Origin: Streptococcus mitis
GTDB taxonomy: Bacteria > Bacillota > Bacilli > Lactobacillales > Streptococcaceae
DNA: 60,190 nucleotides
NCBI RefSeq assembly: GCF_009496285.1
Contig: NZ_WIJK01000013.1
Span: 1-60,190, forward strand
Direction: 5' to 3'
The notes beneath the pieces are model-generated. The model searched no databases. It worked only from the letters and a program-made list of their open reading frames with translations, and was not told the DNA's origin. The position numbers were made by a program, and so were the translations under genes. Below are positions 29,691 to 39,220 of the stretch, piece after piece (positions within the stretch are counted from its first letter, which is position 1; each line of letters begins with the position of its first letter).

Positions 29691-29752
29691 GAAAAAAGAA
29701 AAAAGAGAGTGGAGAAAAATCATTTCTTTCAGAAATTTTCTTTCCCACTCTC
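29691..29752 (-). terminator. Terminator after pbp1b
   Basis: On the minus strand GAGAGTGGG pairs with CCACTCTC around a long AT-rich arm, followed by TTTTTTC. Confidence 0.7.
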
Positions 29753-29766
29753 AATGATTGTGCTAG

Positions 29767-32262
29767 TTAGCGCTGTTGATTGCTGCTTCTATTATTGGAA
29801 CTAGAGCTACTGCTCCCGTTACTATTAGAAGTATTATTACGATTATTATTGTTATTGTTACTACTATTGCTATTGTTCGATGAGGAAGAAGATGCTTTAG
29901 GCAGACTTCCTAAAATGGTGTTCCAAGCATTTTGGTAGTCTGCATCGCTTCCACCAATAGCGAATTTATAAGTGGTAGTCGGAGCACCATTTTGGTTAGC
30001 CCAGTAACTTGTTACCATTTCACCAGTCACATTAATCTCTTTACCATTGATAGTAACCTTACCTGGTTTTTGACCAGTTGATTTGAGGACTTGTGATGAA
30101 GTGACACTTGAATCGAGTTTGAAACGTTCTGAACCCCAAGAAGAAGGGGCTGCTTGTTGAATGGCATTTACCAGATGAGCCATATATTTTGCATTACGGT
30201 AGTGTCCTGCACCTTTACCAAGTGGTCGGTTATCATCGTGACCAAGCCAACCACCAAGGGTTAATCTTGGAGTTGAAAGCATGAGCCACATATCGCCATC
30301 TTCATTGGTCGTACCAGTTTTACCAATCCAGTCAGCACCCGCTAAACTTGGGTTGATAGTGGCAAGATCGCTCTGGAAGCTTGAAGTCACTTGGGAAGAA
30401 ATAACATCTCTTAGTAAGTTCTGCATAATGGTTGCAGTTGCTTTAGAGTAGACTTGTACAGGTTCATCTTTGTGCTCATAGATAACCTCGCCGCTGGTTT
30501 TTTCGATTTTCGAAATCATGTATTTTTTATGGTAAACACCATTGTTAGCCAAGGTTTGGTAGCCATTTGTATGTTGGGCTACAGTGACATCGATTCCTCC
30601 CCCCATAGGAAGACTTTCGATGCCGTATTCTGGGATCTCGTAGCCCATTTTTTCCATGTAAGAGCGGACATCAACTCCTTTTTGAAGAAGTAACTGATAG
30701 GTCCAGTAGGCTGGGATATTCCAAGAGTAATTCAGAGCTTCTTTCAGACTCATCATGGCAGTACCAGAACTATTGACATACATAATCGGATTTCCGTTAG
30801 AGAAGTTAGTTGGATAGTTAGATAAGACGCTTGCACTTCCCATAAAACCTTGGTCAATCGCAATACTGTAGGCTAGGATTGGTTTAGTAGTTGAAGCAGG
30901 AGACCGTTTAGTGTTAAAGGCGTGGTTGTTTTGATTACTTTGGTAATCACGACCACCGACAAATCCTAAAATGGCGCCTGTTTGGTTATCCATCAAGACA
31001 TTTCCGACTTCTGGTTGACCAGTATCATCATCGACAAGGTAGCCATAGTTTGCAACTGCACCTTGCATGGCTGTATGGATAGCTTTATCAATTGTAGTTG
31101 TGATACGGTAACCACCATTTTGAATCTCTTTTTCAGCCAATTCATGATAAGATTTTTGGATAGATTCGTTCTTTAGTTCTGGTGCAGGGACGTTATCTTT
31201 TTTGATTAGATAATCATACATGAGGTTGGTGGCTTCATCGAGGGCAGAGAAGTAGAGGAAACCTTTAGCAGTTACGTTGACATTTTCTGCTGGCAAGAAG
31301 TCTTTCTTAATATCGTACGCTTTATAGGTTTCATAATCTTCTTGGCTAAGGACTCCAGTTCTGTACATATTGTAGAGAACATCTTTTGAGCGCTTGATTC
31401 CAAGTTCAATATCTTCTTCGCTCTTCATCTCACCAGTAGACTCATAAGGTGAGTAGGAAATAGGGCTTTGTGGTAAACCTGCTAGGAAAGCTGCTTGAGG
31501 AATGGTTAGTTTGCTAGCATCCACTCCGAAAATCCCAGTTGCAGCCTGCTGAGCACCTGCGATATTTTGCCCCTTGTTATTGCGACCAAAAGGTGCAACA
31601 TTTAGATAGGTAGTCAGGATTTCATCCTTATTCATAGCACGTTCTAGGGCTAGAGCATCTACGATTTCACTAGCTTTACGAGCAAGCGTAGGAGCATCAC
31701 CAACTACTTGTTGTTTGATGAGCTGTTGTGTTAGGGTAGAACCACCACTCGAAGAACCAAGGCCGATAAAGTTTCCTAGACTGGCACGAATGACAGCTTT
31801 AGGAACGACACCATTGTGCTCTGCAAAGTGTTCGTCCTCGGTTGCAACGATAGCTTGCTTGAGATTCTCTGAGATGGCATCGGATGCGACAGATGTTCGC
31901 AAAAGATCGCTCTCGATAGCCCCAATCATGGAACCATCTGCATAGCGAATCTCAGAAATAGATGAAATATTGTTGACCTGTTTAACCAAATCCTCCGTTT
32001 GAGGGACACTAACTTGATCAAAGAGAGAAACAGCATACCCCAAAACAACCCCAGTCCCGAGGAGGCCGCCAATAAAAGCTAGGATGAAAAGTGTGTTAAA
32101 AGTTGCTTTTATCCCAAGTAAAATCTTGGCCCCAATAGTCCAAATGGTTAGTTTTGTTTTGACTTTCTTATTTTTATCTGGATTTTTTTTGGAAGTTGTT
32201 AATTTTAGAGACCGAAGTAAGGCCAGTCCTTTTTGTTTGATTCTTGTTACATGTTTGTTCAT
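29767..32262 (-). CDS. pbp1b: Bifunctional class A penicillin-binding protein (PBP1b)
   Basis: 831-residue membrane-anchored peptidoglycan synthase. There is one TM segment at about 47-77. The glycosyltransferase (GT51) domain follows, with catalytic ATEDEHF (E142) and GGSTLTQQL. The transpeptidase has S457-TTK (SPASTTK), S513-W-N and K648-TGT. The C-terminal ~60 residues are a Ser/Asn low-complexity tail starting about residue 775. ATG 32262 has RBS GTGAGGA; four extra codons upstream are unlikely. Its own extended -10 promoter is at 32283-32291. Confidence 0.93.
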   Translation of the reverse strand: MNKHVTRIKQKGLALLRSLKLTTSKKNPDKNKKVKTKLTIWTIGAKILLGIKATFNTLFILAFIGGLLGTGVVLGYAVSLFDQVSVPQTEDLVKQVNNISSISEIRYADGSMIGAIESDLLRTSVASDAISENLKQAIVATEDEHFAEHNGVVPKAVIRASLGNFIGLGSSSGGSTLTQQLIKQQVVGDAPTLARKASEIVDALALERAMNKDEILTTYLNVAPFGRNNKGQNIAGAQQAATGIFGVDASKLTIPQAAFLAGLPQSPISYSPYESTGEMKSEEDIELGIKRSKDVLYNMYRTGVLSQEDYETYKAYDIKKDFLPAENVNVTAKGFLYFSALDEATNLMYDYLIKKDNVPAPELKNESIQKSYHELAEKEIQNGGYRITTTIDKAIHTAMQGAVANYGYLVDDDTGQPEVGNVLMDNQTGAILGFVGGRDYQSNQNNHAFNTKRSPASTTKPILAYSIAIDQGFMGSASVLSNYPTNFSNGNPIMYVNSSGTAMMSLKEALNYSWNIPAYWTYQLLLQKGVDVRSYMEKMGYEIPEYGIESLPMGGGIDVTVAQHTNGYQTLANNGVYHKKYMISKIEKTSGEVIYEHKDEPVQVYSKATATIMQNLLRDVISSQVTSSFQSDLATINPSLAGADWIGKTGTTNEDGDMWLMLSTPRLTLGGWLGHDDNRPLGKGAGHYRNAKYMAHLVNAIQQAAPSSWGSERFKLDSSVTSSQVLKSTGQKPGKVTINGKEINVTGEMVTSYWANQNGAPTTTYKFAIGGSDADYQNAWNTILGSLPKASSSSSNNSNSSNNNNNNRNNTSNSNGSSSSSSNNRSSNQQR

Positions 32263-32282
32263 AGAATTCCTCACTCTTTATT

Positions 32283-32291
32283 ATTATACCA
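32283..32291 (-). promoter_or_regulatory. Extended -10 promoter of pbp1b
   Basis: Minus-strand TGGTATAAT; TATAAT occupies 32283-32288. Confidence 0.7.
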
Positions 32292-32363
32292 TAAAAGCAT
32301 CTCTTGCAAGAAATTAGGCTTAGAATGGGGGTTAGATAGGGATTGGTTCTTGGGATTTAGACA

Positions 32364-32395
32364 TCAAAAAAGCCAGATTTAAACTAAATCTGACT
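32364..32395 (-). terminator. Terminator after galU
   Basis: On the minus strand AGTCAGATTTA pairs with TAAATCTGGCT, followed by TTTTTTG. Confidence 0.82.
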
Positions 32396-32409
32396 GTTTG
32401 GTAAATTGT

Positions 32410-33309
32410 TTATTTGTCTCCTGAAAGTTCTTTTCCAAGATCAATCAAGTAGTCCTTCAAGTGCTCTTTGACTTGTGGATGTTTGAGAGCGTATTCAATG
32501 GAAGTCTTCATAAATCCAAACTTATCTCCAACATCGTAACGTGAGCCTTTAAACTCGCGAGCAAATACTCGTTGGGTTTTGTTGAGGGTATCGATAGCAT
32601 CTGTTAGCTGGATTTCATTTCCTGCTCCTGGTGTTTGATTTTCAAGAATACCGAAAATCTCAGGTGTGAGGAGGTAACGGCCAATAATGGCTAGATCACT
32701 TGGTGCATCTTCAGGTGCTGGCTTTTCAACGAAGGTTTCAACACTGTAAAGACCGTCATTTCCTTCTCCTTGAGGAGCGATAACACCGTATGAAGAAACT
32801 TCTTCGTGTGGGACAGGCATGACAGCGATAGTAGAAGCGTGAGTCTTCTCATAATCATTCATGAGCTGTTTGGTCAATGGCACAGCTTTGTCATCAGTGA
32901 TATCCATGAGATCATCTCCAAGCATAACCACAAAGGGTTCGTTTCCAACGAAAGCCTTGGCTTGTAAGACGGCATCTCCGAGTCCACGTGGGTGTGTTTG
33001 ACGGATGAAGTGAAGGCGCATACCAGTTGTTTCATCAACTAGTTTCAAAAGGTCGGTTTTTCCTTTTTCCTTGAGGTTATATTCTAACTCGAAGTTTGAG
33101 TCGAAATGGTCTTCGATAGAACGTTTTGACTTTCCTGTTACGACAAGAATGTCCTCAATTCCAGACTTGAGAGCTTCTTCAACGATAAACTGGATGGTTG
33201 GTTTATCCACGATTGGCAACATTTCTTTGGCCAAAGCTTTAGTTGCAGGTAGGAAACGAGTTCCAAGTCCCGCAGCAGGGATAACGGCTTTTCTAACTTT
33301 TTGCTTCAT
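32410..33309 (-). CDS. galU: UTP-glucose-1-phosphate uridylyltransferase
   Basis: 299-residue nucleotidyltransferase making UDP-glucose, precursor for capsule, teichoic acid and glycolipid synthesis. The N-terminal [23 protein letters not shown] holds the nucleotide-binding GxGTRxxP and the downstream Lys. [11 protein letters not shown] is the metal site. FVEKP is the substrate-binding motif. It follows gpsA in the same orientation with 21 bases between, so they form an operon ended by a clear terminator. Confidence 0.95.
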   Translation of the reverse strand: MKQKVRKAVIPAAGLGTRFLPATKALAKEMLPIVDKPTIQFIVEEALKSGIEDILVVTGKSKRSIEDHFDSNFELEYNLKEKGKTDLLKLVDETTGMRLHFIRQTHPRGLGDAVLQAKAFVGNEPFVVMLGDDLMDITDDKAVPLTKQLMNDYEKTHASTIAVMPVPHEEVSSYGVIAPQGEGNDGLYSVETFVEKPAPEDAPSDLAIIGRYLLTPEIFGILENQTPGAGNEIQLTDAIDTLNKTQRVFAREFKGSRYDVGDKFGFMKTSIEYALKHPQVKEHLKDYLIDLGKELSGDK

Positions 33310-33330
33310 GAGCTTCCTTTCTAACGGTGA

Positions 33331-34347
33331 CTAAGACCACTCGTTCTCTGCCTTGAACTCATTGCTCATGAGTTCAGAAACGGCATCCTTAATATTAACA
33401 TTTTCATAAATAACTTGGTAAATGGCTTGGGTGATTGGCATATAAACTCCGAGTTCTTGCGCCAATTCGTAAGCAGCTTTGGTTGTTGAAATTCCTTCAA
33501 TGACCATTCCCATATTTGCTTCGATATCTGCCAAGGCTTCGCCACGCCCAAGAGCATCTCCTGCACGCCAGTTACGTGAGTGGACAGAAGTTCCGGTAAC
33601 GATTAAATCTCCAACTCCAGAAAGTCCACTGTAAGTTAATGGATTTGCTCCAAGTTTAACTCCCAGACGGGTAATTTCTGCCAGCCCGCGCGTGATAATA
33701 GCAGCTTTTGCATTATCACCAAATCCAAGTCCATGGAGGGCACCTGCACCAACAGCGATGATATTTTTAAGAGCACCAGCTGTTTCCACTCCGATAACAT
33801 CCGTATTGGTATAAAGACGGAAGTAGTGGTTGCTAAAGAGTTTTTGGACATATTGAGCAGTTTGTAAATCCTTAGATGCGGCAGTAATCAAGGTGATGTC
33901 ACGTACAATCGTTTCTTCCGCATGGCTAGGACCAGATACAACCACAATTTCACTACGCAACTCTTCAGGGATTTCTTCTTCTAGAATGGTTGAAAGGCGT
34001 TTGTGGCTATTGGGTTCGAGGCCTTTTGAAGCATGCATGATCACCACTTTATGATCCAAAACAGCAGCCACTTGTTGAGCCACCAATCTAGTTACCTTGG
34101 TTGGTACCACAAATAAGACGGCATCAACCCCCTTCAAGGTTTCTGCCAAATCATGATAGGCAACAATTTTTTCGTCTAATACAGTATCCTTAAAATAGCG
34201 TTTGTTAGTATGTTGTGTATTAATTTCATCAATTTGATCAGGAATATTTCCCCAGATACGCACTTGGTGTCCGTTGTCATTTAGAACTTGTGACAGCGCA
34301 GTACCCCAAGAACCAGGCCCTAAAACAGCGATGGTTTGTTTGTCCAT
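33331..34347 (-). CDS. gpsA: Glycerol-3-phosphate dehydrogenase [NAD(P)+]
   Basis: 338 residues, reducing dihydroxyacetone phosphate to sn-glycerol-3-phosphate for lipids. The NAD-binding motif is [15 protein letters not shown] (GxGxxG-like at 10-15). The catalytic-domain signature [20 protein letters not shown] contains the active Lys. The start at 34347 follows AGAAGGAGGG. A longer frame to 34404 lacks a Shine-Dalgarno and is not used. A -10 of TGGTAGAAT lies about 35 bases upstream. Confidence 0.95.
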   Translation of the reverse strand: MDKQTIAVLGPGSWGTALSQVLNDNGHQVRIWGNIPDQIDEINTQHTNKRYFKDTVLDEKIVAYHDLAETLKGVDAVLFVVPTKVTRLVAQQVAAVLDHKVVIMHASKGLEPNSHKRLSTILEEEIPEELRSEIVVVSGPSHAEETIVRDITLITAASKDLQTAQYVQKLFSNHYFRLYTNTDVIGVETAGALKNIIAVGAGALHGLGFGDNAKAAIITRGLAEITRLGVKLGANPLTYSGLSGVGDLIVTGTSVHSRNWRAGDALGRGEALADIEANMGMVIEGISTTKAAYELAQELGVYMPITQAIYQVIYENVNIKDAVSELMSNEFKAENEWS

Positions 34348-34493
34348 ATTTCCCTCCTTCTGAGAAAGCACTTTCTTATATTCTACCATAAAAAGCCCTA
34401 TCATGCATCTATATAACTAGCTAAGATATGTCCTATTGATAGGAATCTGTATTTATCGAAGGTGATGATTCGAGAAAATCAAAAGTAGAGATA

Positions 34494-34525
34494 TAAAAAA
34501 ACAGCCAGGGGGAATTGGCTGTTTT
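34494..34525 (-). terminator. Terminator of the AfuABC-like operon
   Basis: On the minus strand ACAGCCAA pairs with CTGGCTGT-type arm around TTCCCC, followed by TTTTTTAT. Confidence 0.82.
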
Positions 34526-34537
34526 AGTAGGAAAAAA

Positions 34538-36196
34538 CTAGAGCGTAATGCTGTTATTTTTAGAAATTTTCATAAATAGTAACAAGGAAGTAACTGTTAA
34601 GATAGTGAGAATAGTAGACAAGGCTGCTGCCACACCATAATTCCCACGAAGTACTTCAGTGTAAATAGCTACGGTCATTGTTCTAGTTTTAACGTTATAT
34701 AAGAGAATGGAAGTAGATAGTTCCGAAATCATTGTTACCCATGAAAGGATTGCCCCTGAGATAATCCCTGAAAGCATCATTGGGGTTGTGATTTTAGTAA
34801 AGGTATTGAGACGGCTACTTCCCAAGCTTTCTGCTGCTTCTTCGATACTAGGAGCAATCTGTTGCAAACTAGCAACTGAAGAACGAATGGTATAAGGAAG
34901 TCTTCTGATAGATAAGGACATAATCAAGATGAAGGCTGTTCCAGTAATCATCAGGAAACCACTTCCGAAGAGGCCTGTATTGAATGAAGAGATAAAGGCA
35001 ATACCGAGTACAGTTCCTGGTACGATATAAGGTACCATACTAAGACTATCGATTAAGTTGGTAAATAGGTTACGTTTGCGAACTGCAAGATAGGAGATGA
35101 AGGTCGCAAAGACAACAACTAGAACCAAGGCAAGGAGAGGGATACGAATGGTATTAAAAATAGCAGATCCCATACGGCTAAAGGCAGTCTTATAGCTGTT
35201 TAGTGAATATCCTTTGACGAAAACCATACCAGATGTTTTTAGGAAGGATGTATAAATCAAGTAAACTTGAGGCAAAACAGAGAATAAGATAATGCCATAA
35301 ACTGTCACATAAATAGCAGCCATCTTCCCTTTTGTCGTTTTCTTAGGTTCAATTGGATGAAGCGAGTTCATACTGAAACTGTAGCGATTTGAAACGTACT
35401 TTTGGATGAGGAAGATAACTAGGGCGATTGTAATCGCCATAATTGCTAGGGCTGATGCAAAGGCAGAGTTGCCTCCTACCTCACTGATAAACTGTGTATA
35501 GATCAAGACTGGGAAGGTACGATATCCCTCACCAATCAACATCGGAGTACCAAAGTCCGAGAAGGCTCTCATAAAGACGAGGAGTGCAGCTGCTAGTAAG
35601 GTTGGAACCAAGAGAGGTAAAACGACTGTTACAATTCGATTTAGACCGAAAGATCCCATGCTTTCAGCAGCTTCCAAGAGGGAGTTGTCGATACTCTTCA
35701 TAGTCCCAGCTACGTAAAGAAAGACGAGAGGGAAGAGTTGAAGTGTGAAGACAAGCACAATACCTTTGAAACCGTAGATGTCAAGACCTGGCAAGTGAAG
35801 TGTGTTGGTTAGAAACTTTGTGATAACCCCGTTTCTTCCTAGCAATAGAATCCAAGAATAGGCACCTACAAAGGGAGCTGACATGGATGCGATGATGATT
35901 AAAATCTGTAAAAATTTCTTTCCCTTGAAGTCATACATTGAAAAAAGATAAGCTAGCAAGGTACCCACAACAACAGAAGTAACGGTGGCAGTTACAGAAA
36001 CCTTGAAACTGTTGATAAGGGTTTCAGAATAGTAAGACTTGCTAAAGAAAGTAACAAAATTTTCTAAAGAGAAATGACCTTCATGTACCAGTGCCTGTTT
36101 TAATACCGTAACAATTGGATAGACCAGAAAAACAAGATAAGTAAGGAAGATGAAGAAGGAAGACGCAGTCCAGATATTTAGTTTTTTACGCTCCAT
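34538..36196 (-). CDS. ABC permease, fused two-domain type (FbpB/AfuB-like)
   Basis: 552 residues with two homologous six-helix permease halves in one chain. EAA loops are visible in each half: EAAESMGSFGLNRIVTVVLP and EAAESLGSSRLNTFTKITTP. This fused layout is typical of FbpB/AfuB permeases annotated for ferric iron, but also of sugar-phosphate and 2-aminoethylphosphonate importers. The start overlaps the ATPase end by eleven bases. Substrate call depends on the binding protein; see that entry. Confidence 0.88.
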   Translation of the reverse strand: MERKKLNIWTASSFFIFLTYLVFLVYPIVTVLKQALVHEGHFSLENFVTFFSKSYYSETLINSFKVSVTATVTSVVVGTLLAYLFSMYDFKGKKFLQILIIIASMSAPFVGAYSWILLLGRNGVITKFLTNTLHLPGLDIYGFKGIVLVFTLQLFPLVFLYVAGTMKSIDNSLLEAAESMGSFGLNRIVTVVLPLLVPTLLAAALLVFMRAFSDFGTPMLIGEGYRTFPVLIYTQFISEVGGNSAFASALAIMAITIALVIFLIQKYVSNRYSFSMNSLHPIEPKKTTKGKMAAIYVTVYGIILFSVLPQVYLIYTSFLKTSGMVFVKGYSLNSYKTAFSRMGSAIFNTIRIPLLALVLVVVFATFISYLAVRKRNLFTNLIDSLSMVPYIVPGTVLGIAFISSFNTGLFGSGFLMITGTAFILIMSLSIRRLPYTIRSSVASLQQIAPSIEEAAESLGSSRLNTFTKITTPMMLSGIISGAILSWVTMISELSTSILLYNVKTRTMTVAIYTEVLRGNYGVAAALSTILTILTVTSLLLFMKISKNNSITL

Positions 36197-37277
36197 GGCT
36201 GACTCCTTTTATGAGATTGCGCGAACCATCTTCAGAGAAGACATTGAGTTTTTGAGTATTGATACGCAAACGAACGCGATCTCCTTTTTTCAAATCTTCT
36301 TCAAATGTAGATTCTTCACTTACCTGAAGTTTTGAAGCAAATCCTGTCTCAATGAAGTATTCGGTATTAAGTCCAAGATAGACACTGTCAGTAATTGTTC
36401 CATCGATTGGTCCGTTTTCGTCACGGATAAATTCTTCGGGACGAATGCTGACATGAATAGCTTGTTCTTCCACCTGGTCTAGTGCTGGCATACGAAGAGA
36501 ATAACCATCTTCAAAGACGATGTAAGCTCCGTCAGCTTGCTTTTCCAAACGAGCAGGGATTATATTTGTTCTACCAATAAATGTTGCGACAAATTCATTT
36601 GCTGGTTTGTGGTAGAGCTCTTTTGGACGACCAATTTGTTGAATAACACCGTCTTTCATAACAGCAATTTGGTCAGAAATGGCCATAGCTTCTTCTTGGT
36701 CGTGAGTTACGTAGACAGTGGTAATTCCAACTTCGTGTTGAATTTCGCGAATAGCCTGACGCATATCCAAGCGAAGTTTGGCATCTAGGTTACTGAGGGG
36801 TTCGTCCATGAGGAGAACGTTAGGATTAACAGCCAAGGCACGTGCTAGGGCAACCCGTTGTTGCTGGCCACCACTAAGTTTATCTGGTTTACGATCAGCA
36901 TACTGGGCAATCTGCATCAACTCAAGGTATTTATTTGTTTGTTCGATGAGTTCATCTTTTGGAACTTTCTTTTGCTTGAGCCCGAATGCAACGTTATCAC
37001 GCACTGTCAAATGTGGGAAAATTGCATAGTTTTGGAAAACCATCCCAATGTTTCGCTTGCTAGGTTCCATGTTGTTGATTTTAGTATCGTCGAAGTAGAA
37101 CTCTCCTCCTTCGATGCTATTGAAACCTGCAATCATACGAAGTAAGGTTGTTTTCCCACATCCTGAAGGCCCAAGGAGAGTGAAAAGGCTACCCTTAGGA
37201 ATGGTCACGCTTAGATTTTCGATAACAGCTACATCGTGATAAATTTTCTTGGCATTGATAATCTTGATCTCACTCAT
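36186..37277 (-). CDS. ABC transporter ATP-binding protein with TOBE domain (FbpC/AfuC-like)
   Basis: 363 residues. Walker A GPSGCGKTT, Q-loop MVFQNYAIFP, signature LSGGQQQRVALARAL, Walker B NVLLMDEPLSNLDA, and H-loop TVYVTHDQEEA. The C-terminal ~120 residues form a TOBE/MalK-like regulatory domain (VSIRPEEFIRD). RBS AAGAGG. Middle gene of the binding protein-ATPase-permease operon. Confidence 0.92.
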   Translation of the reverse strand: MSEIKIINAKKIYHDVAVIENLSVTIPKGSLFTLLGPSGCGKTTLLRMIAGFNSIEGGEFYFDDTKINNMEPSKRNIGMVFQNYAIFPHLTVRDNVAFGLKQKKVPKDELIEQTNKYLELMQIAQYADRKPDKLSGGQQQRVALARALAVNPNVLLMDEPLSNLDAKLRLDMRQAIREIQHEVGITTVYVTHDQEEAMAISDQIAVMKDGVIQQIGRPKELYHKPANEFVATFIGRTNIIPARLEKQADGAYIVFEDGYSLRMPALDQVEEQAIHVSIRPEEFIRDENGPIDGTITDSVYLGLNTEYFIETGFASKLQVSEESTFEEDLKKGDRVRLRINTQKLNVFSEDGSRNLIKGVSHGA

Positions 37278-37289
37278 AGTTAACCTCTT

Positions 37290-38336
37290 TTACTGTTTAG
37301 ATTGGATATCTGTAAAGACTTCGTTGTATTTCTTCACGATATCTGATTTGTTTTTGATGACATAATCATAGTCTTCAGTTAGTGTTTTAATTTGTTCGAT
37401 TGGTTTCATGTTTGCGCTAGTTTTAGCATTTTTACGAACTGGACGGTTAGTAGTTGTTGTACCAAGCGTGTCTTGGACTTCTTGAGAAATGATGAAGTCG
37501 ATAAATTTCTTAGCGTTTTCCATATTTTTAGCGTTTTTAATGATGGCAGCGCTAGCAGGCAGGAAGACAGTACCTTCTTTTGGATAAACAACCTTGATGT
37601 TAGCTCCGTCGTTTAGAAGTTTCACTGCGGGGTCTTCGTAAGAAAGACCAACAGCCATTTCTCCATCTGCTACGGCCTTGTAAACGCCAGATGAACTTGA
37701 GCCGATTTTACCGTCAATCAAAGTAAAGAGATCTTTGACATAAGTCCAAGCTTTGTCGTCTGTATAGCCGCCCTCAGCTTGTAACATGTTTGTTAGTTGA
37801 GCAAAGGCGCTAGAAGAGTTGGCTGGGTCTGCAGTTGCGATTTTTCCTTTGAGTTCTGGTTTGATGAGATCGCTATAACCTTCAATATTCATCCCCTTAG
37901 TTAAGTCAGGGTTGACGATCAAAACACTACCATCCAATGTATAAGGAGTTGAGTAGCCAGTTGTATTTTGATATTCTTTGATTACATTATCGTTTTCCGT
38001 TGATACGTAATTTTCAAAAAGTTCCCCGTGGGTAGCATATTGGGTATAGGAACCACCAAAGATGATATCTGCCACAGGGGCTTCTTTTTCAGATTCTAGT
38101 TTTTTAAAGAGTTCACCTGTTCCTGCTTGAATGAGTTCAACCTTGATACCATACTTTTCTTCAAAAGCAGGAATAGTTGCTCCAATCAATCCTTCTGAGT
38201 TTGGGGAGTAGACTACTAGAGTATCGCTTCCTCCATTTTCAGTTGCCTTTTCTCCTGAAGCGTCGTCAGAAGAGCAGGCAGCAAGTCCCAAAATAGCAAG
38301 TCCACACGCAGCATAATACATCCATTTCTTTTTCAT
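37290..38336 (-). CDS. Substrate-binding lipoprotein of the AfuA/HptA/FbpA group
   Basis: 348 residues. The lipobox is LGLAAC, followed by a Ser/Asp linker. The mature start LVVYSPNSEGLIGATIPAFE and GTGELFKKLESEK resemble AfuA/HptA sugar-phosphate binders. Classical ferric-binding FbpA proteins use a C-lobe Tyr-Tyr pair; the matching stretch here reads MAVGLSYEDPAV with a single Tyr, so ferric iron is doubtful. RBS GGAGGT at proper spacing fixes start 38336. The promoter carries a cre site, and a YesMN-like two-component system is next door, both fitting a carbon source such as hexose phosphate. Confidence 0.82.
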   Translation of the reverse strand: MKKKWMYYAACGLAILGLAACSSDDASGEKATENGGSDTLVVYSPNSEGLIGATIPAFEEKYGIKVELIQAGTGELFKKLESEKEAPVADIIFGGSYTQYATHGELFENYVSTENDNVIKEYQNTTGYSTPYTLDGSVLIVNPDLTKGMNIEGYSDLIKPELKGKIATADPANSSSAFAQLTNMLQAEGGYTDDKAWTYVKDLFTLIDGKIGSSSSGVYKAVADGEMAVGLSYEDPAVKLLNDGANIKVVYPKEGTVFLPASAAIIKNAKNMENAKKFIDFIISQEVQDTLGTTTTNRPVRKNAKTSANMKPIEQIKTLTEDYDYVIKNKSDIVKKYNEVFTDIQSKQ

Positions 38337-38366
38337 GATGGATACCTCCATAGTTTTGTTACCTCT

Positions 38367-38395
38367 ATTGTAAAGCAATGAAAGCGCTTTTAAAA
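38367..38395 (-). promoter_or_regulatory. Promoter with embedded cre site for the AfuABC-like operon
   Basis: Minus-strand TTTTAA (38390-38395), 17-base spacer, TACAAT (38367-38372). ATGAAAGCGCTTTTA (38378-38392) inside the spacer matches the cre consensus with one change and has a perfect AAAGCGCTTT palindrome. This is a placement where CcpA would block polymerase. Confidence 0.72.
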
Positions 38396-38431
38396 CCTAA
38401 AATTCTATCCTAATGGGGTAAAATTCTCTAC

Positions 38432-38463
38432 AAAAAAGAAGAATAGTATCTAAACTATTCTTC
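38432..38463 (-). terminator. Terminator of the two-component operon
   Basis: GAAGAATAGT pairs with ACTATTCTTC, followed on the minus strand by TTTTTTG. The response-regulator stop codon lies in its loop. Confidence 0.85.
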
Positions 38464-39220
38464 CAATGGATTTTAACTCTTTAGGAGAGATATGAAAGTA
38501 TTTCTTAAAAACTTTCCCAAAATACTTATAGTCTGAGAAGCCGACTTCTTCAGCGATTTGACTAAGAGGGGAGTCAGGATGTTGACTCATCTTTTCAACG
38601 GCTTGTTTTAAACGATACTGAAGAATGTATTCGTTCAAGGTGATAGGGAAATCTTCTTTGATAACCTTGTAGAGATAACTTTCGCTATAGCCTAGATTCT
38701 CTGCAATGGTAGAAATGGTAAAGTGTAGGTAGTAGTGTTGGTGGACAAATTCGAGAATTTGTTGAATCAATTGGTTTTGAGGATTGATTTTTTGAAGGGA
38801 GGTAACAAAGGCTTGGTAGTCATGTAAAAATGGATTGGTTTGGTGTTGATCCATCTTGAGGCGCAAAGTTATTTTTTCTAAACACTCTGTTAATTCTACG
38901 ACATTTATGGGTTTTGGGAGGAAGTCTACTGCTCCGAATTGCATGGCCTTTTTTGCGTTTTGGAAATCATTGTAACCAGAGAGGATCACTTTTTCATATG
39001 AGAGTGAACGAGTCGCTTCAAACATCATAAAAGCATCCATGATGGGCATGGTAATGTCTGTCAGGACGATGTGTGGTTTCTCTTTTTGAATTAACTCCAT
39101 GCCTTCTTGTCCGTGACTTGCAGTTCCAACAACTTGAATACCTAAGGCTGAGTAGTCGACGGCAATTTCAAGCCATTTTCGGATCAGGTGTTCATCTTCG
39201 ACAATGATTAGCTTAAACAT
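38450..39220 (-). CDS. AraC-type response regulator (YesN/HptR-like)
   Basis: 256 residues. The receiver domain has acidic pocket EDE (8-10), phospho-acceptor Asp55 in VLTDITMP, and Lys in FLPKP. The C-terminal ~100 residues carry two helix-turn-helix motifs of the AraC family (ISTIAENLGYSESYLYKVIK and LSQIAEEVGFSDYKYFGKVF). The start at 39220 follows AAAGGAAG; it overlaps the kinase end by eight bases. The likely target is the adjacent ABC operon promoter at 38367-38395. Confidence 0.9.
   Translation of the reverse strand: MFKLIIVEDEHLIRKWLEIAVDYSALGIQVVGTASHGQEGMELIQKEKPHIVLTDITMPIMDAFMMFEATRSLSYEKVILSGYNDFQNAKKAMQFGAVDFLPKPINVVELTECLEKITLRLKMDQHQTNPFLHDYQAFVTSLQKINPQNQLIQQILEFVHQHYYLHFTISTIAENLGYSESYLYKVIKEDFPITLNEYILQYRLKQAVEKMSQHPDSPLSQIAEEVGFSDYKYFGKVFKKYFHISPKELKSIGRIV

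Noticed and set aside
34538..38336. Plain annotation as ferric iron transporter
   Set aside because: Family resemblance alone would suggest it, but the single Tyr, the cre site and the YesMN-like neighbours argue for another substrate; kept open rather than asserted.
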